64,000 nt of DNA from Candidatus Acidianus copahuensis (GTDB taxonomy: Archaea > Thermoproteota > Thermoprotei_A > Sulfolobales > Sulfolobaceae). A program made the translations under genes and the position numbers. The DNA lies in the NCBI RefSeq assembly GCF_000632495.1, contig NZ_JFZT01000057.1:116542-180541 (forward strand). The letters are read 5' to 3'. The notes under the pieces are model-generated. The model had not been told where the DNA came from, made no database searches, and saw nothing but the letters and a program-made list of their open reading frames with translations. Shown here in pieces: positions 53,258 to 62,083 of this stretch. Every line of letters starts with the position of its first letter. The stretch's first letter is position 1.

Positions 53258-53619
53258 TGGAGGAAATTAAAAGGGCATTAAAAAACGGTTCAATAGAAAA
53301 TTTACTCAATGCCGTTTCGTCTTTACTTCCTCCTTCAGACGATGTAGCAATAGAGATTGCTAAGAGAGGAGTACATCAATATATACTCGATAGGCGAGGT
53401 TTTGCTATGGTTTCAACAAATGAGGACGAATACTTACCATATCTGTCGTCCCATGAAAAGAGATTAACTTTCTCCCAATTACCTAAAGACGTGATACGAG
53501 AGATTGATCCGAAAAAAATTCTCTCTCAGCTCTATGATATATTAAACACCTATGGAGCTAGAAACAAAATCTACAGAGAGATTGCAGAAAAAGTGGGATC
53601 TATCCTTGAGGATAAGTGA
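53257..53619 (+). CDS. Hypothetical protein coupled to the HerA-like gene
   Basis: I do not recognise a family. The 120-residue, mainly helical product has no cysteine and no membrane segment. Its ATG overlaps the TAA of the HerA-like gene (TAATG), a strict coupling, and its 3' end overlaps the thioesterase gene. It may be a third partner of the NurA/HerA-like pair, but only position argues for this. Confidence 0.55.
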   Translation: MEEIKRALKNGSIENLLNAVSSLLPPSDDVAIEIAKRGVHQYILDRRGFAMVSTNEDEYLPYLSSHEKRLTFSQLPKDVIREIDPKKILSQLYDILNTYGARNKIYREIAEKVGSILEDK

Positions 53620-54529
53620 AACGAAAGTAGTTATACATAATATAGTTCACTATCAACAGTGTAATTTCCTTGGGCGACTTCATGGAGGGGATATGTTAAA
53701 GCTCTTTGTTGACGCTGGAATGATTTCCTCTATGAAGGTTGCTAGAGGAAAGGTAGTTTTAGCAGAGCTGGATAATGTTGTATTTAAAAAAGGAATAAAT
53801 TTAGGAGATATAATTAGAGTTGAAGCAGAAGTAGACTACGTCGGTAAATCATCCCTTGAAGTGCAAATGATGGCATTTAGGGGAGAAGAGTTAATGGTAT
53901 CGGCCACTGGAGTTTACGTAAAAGTAGATGAGTATCAAAGGCCAGTAGAGGTTCAAGAAAAAGTTAAACCTATTGATGAAAGTGAGGTAAGAAGATATGA
54001 AGAGGCTGTAAAGAGGAGAGAGAGACGAGTCAGAGATGTCCCCTCAGATATAGACGAGACAGAGGGCCTAAGATTTAGGGAGACAAACACTGTTTATGTC
54101 TCCCCTGAATTAACTTATGATGGCGAAAGGATGTCAGCAGGTCGTCTTCTAAAGTTTATGGATGATTTGGCTGGAAGTCTAGGGTTAGAGTTTATAGGCT
54201 ATAGTGGGCATTCCCCTACATCTGACGCAACTGTTACTGTCGCGGTGTCAGAAATGGGTTTCTACTCTCCAGTAAGGTTAGGAGATATAATCCAAATAAC
54301 ATCTGGAATAGTCTACGTTGGCAAAACGTCAATAGGAACATTAGCTAACGTATTTAGATATAATCCAGAGGATAGGACTACAAAAAAGGTTACAAAGGCC
54401 TATATGGTTTTTGTAAGGATTGGTCCTGACGGCAAACCTAAAGAAATGCCCACTTATTCTCCATCAACTGATGTAGAGAAGGAGTTATGGGAGGAATTTA
54501 TAAGGAGAAGGGAATATAAATCTAGATAG
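53606..54529 (+). CDS. Double hotdog-fold acyl-CoA thioesterase
   Basis: A 307-residue protein with two tandem hotdog domains. The first begins HYQQCNFLGRLHGGDMLKLFVDAG and the second AELTYDGERMSAGRLLKFMDDLAGSL-like; both have the conserved Asp in a GGD- or MDD-type motif on the central helix. It hydrolyses acyl-CoA. TTG 53606 gives the expected opening RISETKVV; the longer frame from ATG 53552 adds 18 residues overlapping the previous gene. It is followed at once by a permease and an acyl-CoA dehydrogenase gene. Confidence 0.85.
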   Translation: MRISETKVVIHNIVHYQQCNFLGRLHGGDMLKLFVDAGMISSMKVARGKVVLAELDNVVFKKGINLGDIIRVEAEVDYVGKSSLEVQMMAFRGEELMVSATGVYVKVDEYQRPVEVQEKVKPIDESEVRRYEEAVKRRERRVRDVPSDIDETEGLRFRETNTVYVSPELTYDGERMSAGRLLKFMDDLAGSLGLEFIGYSGHSPTSDATVTVAVSEMGFYSPVRLGDIIQITSGIVYVGKTSIGTLANVFRYNPEDRTTKKVTKAYMVFVRIGPDGKPKEMPTYSPSTDVEKELWEEFIRRREYKSR

Positions 54530-55765
54530 TTGGAAGACAAACCTATGAATTATTTGGCAATCTTTGTTGCAATCCTCACCTTCTCTCTTATTGCCTCTAG
54601 GGAGATAACTAAGATCCCTCCATGGGCATCAATGTTCTTTGGTGGAGTTCTAATGATGGTCTTAGGCGTTATAACTCCTTCAGAGGCGTTTGCATCAATC
54701 AACCTTGATGTCATAATTTTTCTTATAACTCTATTTACTTTTGCTTCAGCTTTAGAGGTCTCAGGTTTTTTGAAGTACCTAGCCTATAAAATAATTTCCA
54801 AGTTAAAAACGGGACCAAATGTCCTATTTGGAGTTTTAGCTTTCTCAGGTATCTTATCAAACTTGGTGACAAACGATGGAGTCTCAGCGACTTGGTCGTC
54901 TGTAGTCCTTGAGGCAAGTAAGGCTATGAAAATCGATGAAAAACCTTTAATGTATGCCTTAGCATTTGGGGTTACAATAGGTAGCGTTATGCTTCCTACC
55001 GGAAATCCTCAAGATTTACTTATAGCACTAGATGCTGGAATTAAGTCTCCTTTTATAGTATTTTTGAAATTTCTCTTCCTTCCAACAATCATAAATCTTG
55101 TTATAACTTATCCTATTCTTCTTTTCATGTTTAAAAAGAAGATTTCAGCAAAAGTAGATGATATAGCTGAGGTAAAATTAGAGGATAAAACCTTAGCTTA
55201 TCTTTCTTTTTCCCTTCTTCTTATTACTGTTTTCTTATTTTTTAGTCTTAGTCTGATCAGAGTTGATATAGTCCTTGGATCTTTAATTACGTCTTCAGTT
55301 CTTCTTCTTATATCTTCTAGACGAAGGGAAATTCTCAGAAGAGTCGATTGGTCTACGGTACTCTTTTTCTTCGGTCTTTTCATGTTTACTCAAGGCCTAC
55401 TTTCTGGAGGCATAATTTCCTTTCTTTCTTCGATTCTCCCTCCTCCAACGAGCGTGATCTTAATAATGATATCAAGCGTTTTATTAAGCCAAGTAATTTC
55501 CAATGTTCCTCTTGTTGCGATCTTTATAACTGTAATGATGCCTTATCATCCTACTATAGTTGAGTGGATGGCGTTGGCTGCGGGCAGTACGATAGCAGGA
55601 AATTTTACGTTAATAGGAGCTGCAAGTAACGTAATTATCTCTGAGGCCGTAGAAACAAGAGGTGGAAAAGGATTTGGATTCTTCGAATTTATGAAATATT
55701 CGATTCCAGTATTATTGCTTAACTTTGTTATCCTTTTCTTATTTCTTAGGCTGGAAAGTCCTTGA
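54530..55765 (+). CDS. ArsB/NhaD/CitM-type anion or ion permease
   Basis: A 411-residue membrane protein with about 10-12 helices and the ion transporter superfamily signatures LVTNDGVSATWSSVVLEASKAM and LPTGNPQDLLIALDAG, which line the substrate path in ArsB- and DASS-like proteins. It may move arsenite, dicarboxylate or Na+. The start is TTG 54530 right after the thioesterase stop. It converges with and overlaps the acyl-CoA dehydrogenase gene by 27 nt. Confidence 0.85.
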   Translation: MEDKPMNYLAIFVAILTFSLIASREITKIPPWASMFFGGVLMMVLGVITPSEAFASINLDVIIFLITLFTFASALEVSGFLKYLAYKIISKLKTGPNVLFGVLAFSGILSNLVTNDGVSATWSSVVLEASKAMKIDEKPLMYALAFGVTIGSVMLPTGNPQDLLIALDAGIKSPFIVFLKFLFLPTIINLVITYPILLFMFKKKISAKVDDIAEVKLEDKTLAYLSFSLLLITVFLFFSLSLIRVDIVLGSLITSSVLLLISSRRREILRRVDWSTVLFFFGLFMFTQGLLSGGIISFLSSILPPPTSVILIMISSVLLSQVISNVPLVAIFITVMMPYHPTIVEWMALAAGSTIAGNFTLIGAASNVIISEAVETRGGKGFGFFEFMKYSIPVLLLNFVILFLFLRLESP

Positions 55766-56875
55766 AACTCCCATTAATTGCATTTCGTTTGTACCCTCTG
55801 CTATTTCCATTATTTTTGAGTCCCGGTATAACCTCTCCACTTTCGAACCTCTATTTAATCCATGACCTCCAAATACATGTAACGCCATTCTGCTAACCTC
55901 TGCCGAAGTTATTGCAGCATAATACTTCGCCATAGATGCCTCAGTTAGAGCTTCAACTCCCTTATCGAAAAGCTGTGCAGCCCTCCAAGTTAAAAGTCTC
56001 GCAGCATCTACCTTTATGTAAGCGTCAGCTAAGTTAAAGGCAATCCACTCCTGATCTATAAGAGCTTTTCCAAATTGCTTTCTAGCAGTAGCTCTTGCTA
56101 TAGCTTCGTCTAGTGAACCTCTAGCTACTCCAACAGCAATTCCAGCATAGCCATTCCTACTGACCATTAAAGCCTTAATAGCTCCTCTGAATGCGTCTCC
56201 TTCTTTACCTATTATGGAATCCTTTGGAACTCTTGCATTGTTGAATTTAACGTATGAGACTCCAGCACCTCTTATTCCCATAAGATCTAACTTATGAATC
56301 TCTATTCCTGGAGTTTTTGAGTCAACTAAAAGTAGAGAAATCCCTTGTTTATCTCCAGGATTTCCACTTGTTCTGGCTAAAACAACCATCTTCGTTGAGA
56401 AACTAGCTGCGCTAGTAAATATCTTTTCTCCGTTAATTAGGAGTTCATTGCCTTCAATCTTTGCGTTAGTCTGTAAGGCTCCTAAATCAGAACCTGCTGC
56501 TGGCTCGGTTAATGCTACTGAATATATCTCTTTTCCTTTGGATCCCTTTTCTAACCACTCAATAGATGACTCTCCTCCTACTGAAAGTAATAGCTGGAGA
56601 GCGTTTAACTGAGTATGAAGACTGTGAGAAGCCCCTCCACTCTCGCTTCCTAATTCCTCAGTTGCAATAGCGAAGGCCATCTCACCTAATCCAAGACCTC
56701 CATATTTCTGAGGTATTTTCATTCCTAAAAGTCCCATTTCTCCAAAATCCTTAACAATCTTATCTCCTCCGTCATTCGTCTCATCCATAGTCTTAGCGTA
56801 GTCCTTAACAACTTTCTGTACATATTCCCTGGTTCTAGACTTAAACTCCTCCAATTCCTTTGAAAGCTCAAACAT
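55739..56875 (-). CDS. Acyl-CoA dehydrogenase
   Basis: FAD-dependent enzyme of 378 residues that forms a trans-2-enoyl-CoA. The helical N-domain (EMAFAIATEELGSESGGASHSLH) is followed by the beta domain VALTEPAAGSDLGALQTNAK and a C-terminal helical domain with LYRDSKIMEIAEGTNEMQ, where Glu in AEGTNE is the usual catalytic base position. It uses an ETF-like acceptor. The promoter contains the repeated 14-mer discussed separately. Confidence 0.93.
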   Translation of the reverse strand: MFELSKELEEFKSRTREYVQKVVKDYAKTMDETNDGGDKIVKDFGEMGLLGMKIPQKYGGLGLGEMAFAIATEELGSESGGASHSLHTQLNALQLLLSVGGESSIEWLEKGSKGKEIYSVALTEPAAGSDLGALQTNAKIEGNELLINGEKIFTSAASFSTKMVVLARTSGNPGDKQGISLLLVDSKTPGIEIHKLDLMGIRGAGVSYVKFNNARVPKDSIIGKEGDAFRGAIKALMVSRNGYAGIAVGVARGSLDEAIARATARKQFGKALIDQEWIAFNLADAYIKVDAARLLTWRAAQLFDKGVEALTEASMAKYYAAITSAEVSRMALHVFGGHGLNRGSKVERLYRDSKIMEIAEGTNEMQLMGVSRTFQPKK

Positions 56876-56891
56876 ATTCTCGTTATATAGG

Positions 56892-56906
56892 CTGTATAAA
56901 CAGTAT
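56892..56906 (-). promoter_or_regulatory. TATA/operator-like element of the acyl-CoA dehydrogenase gene
   Basis: TGTATAAACAGTAT (56893-56906), whose reverse contains TTTATA, lies about 23 bp before the ATG at 56875, so it can be the TATA box. Extended by one base it is a CTGT/ACAG inverted repeat with a 4-nt spacer. The same 14-mer is at 57070-57083. A lipid regulator such as a TetR-type FadR would bind such a site, but this is inference. Confidence 0.45.
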
Positions 56907-57163
56907 TAAATTTTATCTTATTTATCAGAAACTTTGATAAGCTTTTTCCAACTTATGGTTTATAGAATGAAAGGTTAGGGATTTTTAATTTTATATTTAA
57001 GGAGTGAGGCCCTAATGGGTTAAGATGCTTTATTATACTTTTTAATGGACGTCTTTCAGGAATACATAATGTATAAACAGTATATAATATGTACACACGA
57101 CAAGCTGAAGAAGAATCCAAGTTAACCTATTGGCGTATTAAGGACTTACTAAATTGTGGTCAT

Positions 57164-57206
57164 CTGACCTCCTCCCCGCTCTAAAGAGCGAGGCTTTCAG
57201 TTGTAA
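57164..57206 (-). mobile_element. Solitary IS200/IS605-type hairpin end, copy 3
   Basis: Reverse complement of the block at 9076-9118 and identical to it over the conserved 43 nt, including the CCTCGCTC/GAGCGGGG stem. No tnpA or tnpB is adjacent. Confidence 0.72.
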
Positions 57207-57499
57207 ATGAGATTTTCATATATTTTCTATGCGAAAATTAAGGTTATATTAACTGTTCGTGACTTATATGTTTCCTCAGCGTCTTATCATGTACAGAGTT
57301 AAAATTATCCTCAGAGCCTGTTAAGTTTACTCCTTTACCTAGGCAAAAACCAGGGTTGCTTACTAAGAGGTAGAAGAACCTAACAGAAAGGTCTGAGTAT
57401 TCCGCTTGGTAAGATTTAAAAGTAGAGAAGTAGATAGTAGTAAAGGGGTATCTAGCCCCCTGACACCCCCTTAGAGGGTAGGGATGAGGAGGGTCTCCC

Positions 57500-58213
57500 T
57501 TGAATGTAATATATGCTTTCCAAATAATACTTACTTCAGTTATGCTTTTTCATACATCTTACCTTGATGTAAAGAAAAGGGAAGTCGACTTTAAGGTATG
57601 GGGAATTTATACTCCTCTGATAATATTTTTCCTTTTTTATTATCATAGTATAAACTTTCTAGTTTATAGTTACTCCTTTGGAGTTTCTATCTTAATCTTT
57701 TACGTATTTTATAGATTTTCCATGATGGGGGGAGCAGATCTTATAGCAGTATTTTTAGTAGGACTATCAAATCCTGTGACGTATCCCCTTTTTTTTAGTA
57801 AGCTATCTGAACTTGGAATAGAGCCAATTGTTTTTGTCTTATTTACGTCATTATCTATTCTCGTTGTTTCGGTATTAAACATGGCAAAATACTTTAAGTA
57901 TACCAAGGGCTTGCCCTTTTCTACCAGAGTTATTCTATCTATGTCAGCTAAGAGAATAAAGGTTAAGGATTTTCTCAATTCGTCTTTCCTATTTCCTTTA
58001 ACTGTGGTAAATGATGATGGAAGCTCGGAAATGAGAACTAGTTTTTCAATTGAAGAAGATGACAAGGAATGGAGAGAAAAATACCTAAAGTTGGTCAGAG
58101 ATGGGAGACTTACAGAAGATGATTATATATGGGTTGCTTGGGGAGTCCCAGTTATTCCCTTTATGCTTATAGGTTACCTTATCTCATTATTTATTGGTTT
58201 GCCCTTTTCATGA
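57500..58213 (+). CDS. pibD: Prepilin/preflagellin peptidase PibD
   Basis: Aspartic membrane peptidase that removes the class III signal peptide from archaellin, pilins and sugar-binding proteins. The 237-residue product has about six helices. The two catalytic aspartates are Asp23 (in SYLDVKKREVD) and Asp80 (in MMGGADLIA, the GxGD-type motif). It matches Sulfolobus PibD in length. The start is TTG 57500 with a good GAGGAGGGT site 6-8 nt upstream; no ATG fits the N-terminal helix. Confidence 0.93.
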   Translation: MNVIYAFQIILTSVMLFHTSYLDVKKREVDFKVWGIYTPLIIFFLFYYHSINFLVYSYSFGVSILIFYVFYRFSMMGGADLIAVFLVGLSNPVTYPLFFSKLSELGIEPIVFVLFTSLSILVVSVLNMAKYFKYTKGLPFSTRVILSMSAKRIKVKDFLNSSFLFPLTVVNDDGSSEMRTSFSIEEDDKEWREKYLKLVRDGRLTEDDYIWVAWGVPVIPFMLIGYLISLFIGLPFS

Positions 58214-58249
58214 CCGTTAATTAACCCTTTTTTCTAAAAAATAAGTGAG

Positions 58250-59122
58250 TTGTATGTTTCAAAAATAAAGATAATATCCGATAGGCCTATTCCATTGGTA
58301 GAGGATACAGCTAAAGGGTTAGAGGATCTAGGCTTCTTCATAACGGAGAAGGATCCTGAAGTGCTAGTTTACTTTAATTCTATTTCATCTGTGATAAGGG
58401 ATATATCTAAAAAGATCACTAGCAGAGAAAAAGATCCGGTAGTAATAGCAGTTACAGGTGATGGAAGTTATGTTATACCCTTAATCAATGAGAGGAGAGG
58501 TGGTTCATTTATAGGAGGAATAATAGCTGACATGTTGGAATCTCAGCTAATACTTACTTCTGTAACAGCTCAAATGGGAATTTATAGCGTAGAAGAATTT
58601 GCATGGATAAACGGGTTAGTCATTAGGGATGGGAACATCGAGGAACTAGACAGAAAACAGATAGAATTAGGGAAACTGAAAGTTTTTACAAAATTGGAAC
58701 TTAGATATCCTCCAGGGTTTGAAAGATCCTCGTGCGATGAGGCTGACATAGTAGTTGGAGAAGAATGTAGGAAGGACGGAAAAATACTTATGACTCCATT
58801 GAACTTTGTCATTGGAATAGGCTATAACAGATCAACCCCTAGTGAAGCCCTATATTACTCAATAGTTTCAACGCTTAGATCCATAGGAATATTCACAAGG
58901 AATTTGAACTTTATAGTAACATCGAAGCATAAAAAAGGGGATGAAAAAATTGAAAGAGTAGCGCGTTCCTTTAATTCTACAGTTATCTATGCGGATTGGG
59001 AAAAATCAGATATTGGAGAAATTGAGTGCGATCCTTCTCTAGACTTTCTTAAGGTAAAGCTTCTTCTTAAGAAGACAAAAAGAGCCTACGGTGTAGTTAC
59101 TTGTCTTGGAGTTGAAGCTTAG
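58250..59122 (+). CDS. cbiG: Cobalt-precorrin 5A hydrolase CbiG-like
   Basis: The 290-residue product has both CbiG domains. The N-terminal part carries VTGDGSYVIPLINERRGGSF, like the CbiG DGxYVIPLLSGHxGG motif, and the C-terminal part carries FVIGIGYNRSTPSEALYYSIVSTL, like GIGCRRGTS. In the anaerobic B12 pathway CbiG opens the delta-lactone of cobalt-precorrin-5A. The canonical SGH is replaced by NER here. It is the first of two closely spaced genes with a BtuF-like protein; the rest of the cbi set is not in the window. Confidence 0.85.
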   Translation: MYVSKIKIISDRPIPLVEDTAKGLEDLGFFITEKDPEVLVYFNSISSVIRDISKKITSREKDPVVIAVTGDGSYVIPLINERRGGSFIGGIIADMLESQLILTSVTAQMGIYSVEEFAWINGLVIRDGNIEELDRKQIELGKLKVFTKLELRYPPGFERSSCDEADIVVGEECRKDGKILMTPLNFVIGIGYNRSTPSEALYYSIVSTLRSIGIFTRNLNFIVTSKHKKGDEKIERVARSFNSTVIYADWEKSDIGEIECDPSLDFLKVKLLLKKTKRAYGVVTCLGVEA

Positions 59123-59151
59123 ACGTAAATACTCATAGAAAACATGAAATT

Positions 59152-59961
59152 GTGAAAGTCTATAACGAGGTATTAGATGAAAGGATTGAAATAGGCTATC
59201 CAATTAGGAAAATAGTGAGCTTAGATCCTCCTACTACAGAAACTTTATTCATATTGGGATTAGGAGGAAAAGTAATAGCTACTGATGCTTTTAGTTATAG
59301 ACCACCAGAAGCGAAAATGACTAAGAAGATAGGAAGCTACACCCATGTTGATTTAGAATTTCTTAGACAGACTAGGCCAGACGTAATTTTTACTACAGTA
59401 GGTGCACAAAAGGATTTAACTAAGAAATTGATAGCTGAAGGTTTTCCAGTATATCCAATGCCTATTCCAACTTCTGTTTCAAAGATTCTAGACAACGTGA
59501 TTCTTGTTGGAGAAGTAACAGGAGAGAAAAAACCAAGTAGAGAACTTTACGTTAAACTCATGAACTCAATTCAAATTTCAATCAATAAGAGAATAAAGGT
59601 TTACGTTGAATTTGACCTCGGAGGGGCAATAACTCCTGGGTTTCCGACTCACGTTAGCGATGGGATTTTCTTGGCTGGAGGAGAGAATATCTTTGACGAT
59701 AAAGAGGAGGCTTACTTTACTCCTGATCCAATTGAAGTTATATCTAGGTCTCCTGATATTGTCATCTTTGAGCCTAAGAGGAACACTCCAGAAGAGAGAA
59801 CCAGACTCTTAACAAAAGCTGAGGAAAGGGGTCTTCAGGAAATTCTAAGAAAATCTAAGGTTCTATTTACTGTAGGTGACTTTCTTGCCCATATGGGCCC
59901 TAGCTTTATAACAGAGGGTATGACTTGGCTAAAGTCTTCTATTTCTTCCTTTTCCTATTGA
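59152..59961 (+). CDS. BtuF/FhuD-like substrate-binding-fold protein without signal peptide
   Basis: Type III substrate-binding-fold protein of 269 residues. RKIVSLDPPTTETLFILGLGGKVIATDAFSYRP and the YTHVDLEFLRQTRPDVIFTT segment match the cobalamin or Fe-siderophore binding family. No signal peptide or lipobox is present, so it is probably cytosolic. It lies 29 bp after CbiG, hinting at a corrinoid or metal role inside the cell. The start is GTG 59152. It overlaps the next, opposite-strand gene by 23 nt. Confidence 0.75.
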   Translation: MKVYNEVLDERIEIGYPIRKIVSLDPPTTETLFILGLGGKVIATDAFSYRPPEAKMTKKIGSYTHVDLEFLRQTRPDVIFTTVGAQKDLTKKLIAEGFPVYPMPIPTSVSKILDNVILVGEVTGEKKPSRELYVKLMNSIQISINKRIKVYVEFDLGGAITPGFPTHVSDGIFLAGGENIFDDKEEAYFTPDPIEVISRSPDIVIFEPKRNTPEERTRLLTKAEERGLQEILRKSKVLFTVGDFLAHMGPSFITEGMTWLKSSISSFSY

Positions 59962-60478
59962 TAATTTCATATATTACAGCAATGATTGTTATTGCAATTC
60001 CTCCTAGTGTAAGTATTTCAGTTATAGTTGATAATATCCCTAAGCCAGAATAAAAGCTATTTAGGAAATTGGCATTAAAAACTCCATATGTATAACTTAT
60101 GTTTTGTGCAATTCCTTGTGGGTTAACGATCGCTATCGCGTATTTTCCTGGAGTTAGTTCGGCAGATACTAAAGAACTCTGGGTAGTAATTTGTTTCAAA
60201 TCTGCACTACTTATATTAAAAATTGTTATATTTCCAGTCCCAGACTGAATAAAAGCTATAACAGCATTATATGTAGAATTAGTAGTAAAATTAGATACTA
60301 TCTTTTCAGCTCCTGCCGGAATGACTACATAGGACAAATGAGAGGCGTAAACAGAATTAACTTCTTGATAATTTGGATAGTAAAACGGCATCGTAATTGA
60401 CGCTACAAGTCCAACAAGGAATATTACGATTCCTATTGCAATCGCCTTATAGTTCATATAGACAAAGTGAATAGTCAA
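59939..60478 (-). CDS. Hypothetical protein with N- and C-terminal membrane helices
   Basis: I do not recognise a family. The 179-residue product has hydrophobic helices at about 9-30 and 147-171 around a beta-rich ectodomain with Asn-X-Ser/Thr sites (SNFTTNST and similar), and ends in a basic tail RKRKK. It is divergent from the citramalate synthase-like gene, sharing a 30-bp spacer with the TATA box. Confidence 0.6.
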   Translation of the reverse strand: MTIHFVYMNYKAIAIGIVIFLVGLVASITMPFYYPNYQEVNSVYASHLSYVVIPAGAEKIVSNFTTNSTYNAVIAFIQSGTGNITIFNISSADLKQITTQSSLVSAELTPGKYAIAIVNPQGIAQNISYTYGVFNANFLNSFYSGLGILSTITEILTLGGIAITIIAVIYEIINRKRKK

Positions 60479-60481
60479 GTT

Positions 60482-60488
60482 TTTATAA
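60482..60488 (+). promoter_or_regulatory. TATA box of the citramalate synthase-like gene
   Basis: TTTATAA is centred at about 60485. The expected start of transcription, about 25 bp further, falls at ATG 60509. That ATG is in a different frame from the main coding region, which is part of the start-codon puzzle. Confidence 0.55.
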
Positions 60489-60508
60489 CTATTCCGTAAC
60501 TAGAATGT

Positions 60509-62081
60509 ATGGCCGGTGGCCTAGAAATTAGTTGAAACATTAGATACTACATTAAGAGATGGAGCTCAAACTACTAATGTATCATTTACTTTGAAGGATA
60601 AAATACGGATTGCACTAGCTTTAGATGATTTAGGGATAACCTATATAGAAGGAGGTTGGCCTGGTTCAAACCCCAAGGATTTTGAGTTCTTCAAGGAAAT
60701 AGAGCAATACTCTCTCAAGTCTAAGGTTGCAGCTTTTGGTAGCACTAGAAGAAAGGGAGTAAAACCCGAAAACGATCAGAGCCTTAACTCAATTCTCGAA
60801 TCTGGAGTAAAATATGCTGTCCTTTTTGGAAAATCGTGGAATCTACATGTTAAAGACGTTTTAAGTTCTTCTAAGGAAGAAAACCTCGATATAATTTATG
60901 ATAGTATAAACTATCTAAGACAACATGGCATTGAGGTTATCTTTGACGCTGAACATTTCTATCAAGGGTATAAAGACGATCCTGAATATGCCATTCAAGT
61001 AGTTAAAACAGCTGAAAGTGCGGGATCTTCAGTTATTGTCTTAGCTGATACAAATGGCGGTACTCTTCCTCATGAGGTTGAAGACATAACTAGGAAAGTT
61101 GTAAGCAAAATTAACGTAAAAGTAGGACTTCATATGCATAACGATTCAGGTTGCGCAGTTGCCAATACCGTTATAGGCGTTTATGCTGGAGCCAGACATG
61201 TTCAGGGAACAATTAACGGTTTAGGTGAGAGAACAGGTAATGCTGACTTAGTCCAAGTTATACCCTCAATACAGATCAAGATGGGATTGAAGATCATAGA
61301 AGAAGACAAATTAAAGAAAATAAAGGAGATATCGAGACTAGTTTATGAGCTTGCTGGAAATCATCCTAATCCATATCAACCTTATGTAGGAGAAAACGCA
61401 TTCTCTCATAAGGCTGGAGTTCATGCTGATGCAGTAATGAAGAATCCTATCGCATATGAACACATTAATCCCGAATTGGTAGGAAACTCAAGGAGGATAG
61501 TGATCTCAGAAGTTTCTGGAACATCGAATTTAGTTGATTATTTAGGAAAACTTGGAATAAAAGTAGATAAGAAAGACGAAAGACTTAGAAGAGCACTAAA
61601 CAGGATAAAGGAAATGGAGAATAAAGGTTACAGTTTCGATCTTGCTCCCGCCTCAGCTATTCTTGAAGTATTCAAAGAAATTGGCGTTTACAAGAAAATG
61701 ATAGATCTTCAGTACTGGAAAGCGATTTCAGAGAACGAGGTTTCTCTCGCACTTGTTAAGACAAACTCTTACTTAGAAGCATCAGAAGGATCTGGACCCG
61801 TAAATGCTTTAGACTTAGCATTAAGAAAAGCTCTTCAGAGATCCTATCCAGAGATATCTAAAATAAGATTAACAGACTATAGAGTTGTCCTACCTGGAGA
61901 GGTAAAGAATACCGAGAGTATAGTAAGGGTAACAATAGAGTTTTCTGATGGAGAGACAACTTGGAGAACTCAAGGCGTTTCAACTAGCGTAATTGAGGCT
62001 TCAGTTAAGGCTTTACTCGATGGTATAGATTATTACTTACAGGTGAGCAAGAAGTTAAAAACTGAAGTTAGTACTATATAA
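60509..62081 (+). CDS. cimA: (R)-Citramalate synthase / 2-isopropylmalate synthase-like, N-terminal frame interrupted
   Basis: DRE-TIM metallolyase condensing acetyl-CoA with pyruvate (citramalate) or 2-ketoisovalerate. GGWPGSNPKD is characteristic of the CimA type. The metal site is in LDTTLRDG (near 60543-60563) and GLHMHNDSG, with NGLGERTGNADL following. The C-terminal LeuA regulatory domain ends GIDYYL. The first catalytic segment is encoded before the first usable start (TTG 60591), but upstream in frame there is only GTG 60516 with a TAG two codons later. ATG 60509, at the right distance from the TATA box, would need a +1 shift after its fifth codon. Confidence 0.8.
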
Positions 62082-62083
62082 CA

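Larger units (their letters stand above)
56876..57499. other. Spacer with repeat, IS-type end and a hairpin-rich tail
   Basis: The 624 bp contain the acyl-CoA dehydrogenase promoter, a second copy of the TGTATAAACAGTAT 14-mer (57070-57083), the third IS-type hairpin end (57164-57206) and, near 57440-57480, small GC hairpins: GGGG/CCCC at 57445-57448/57456-57459 and CCCTTAGAGGG. A GATGAGGAGGGT ribosome site for the next gene ends it. No protein gene is seen. Confidence 0.5.
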
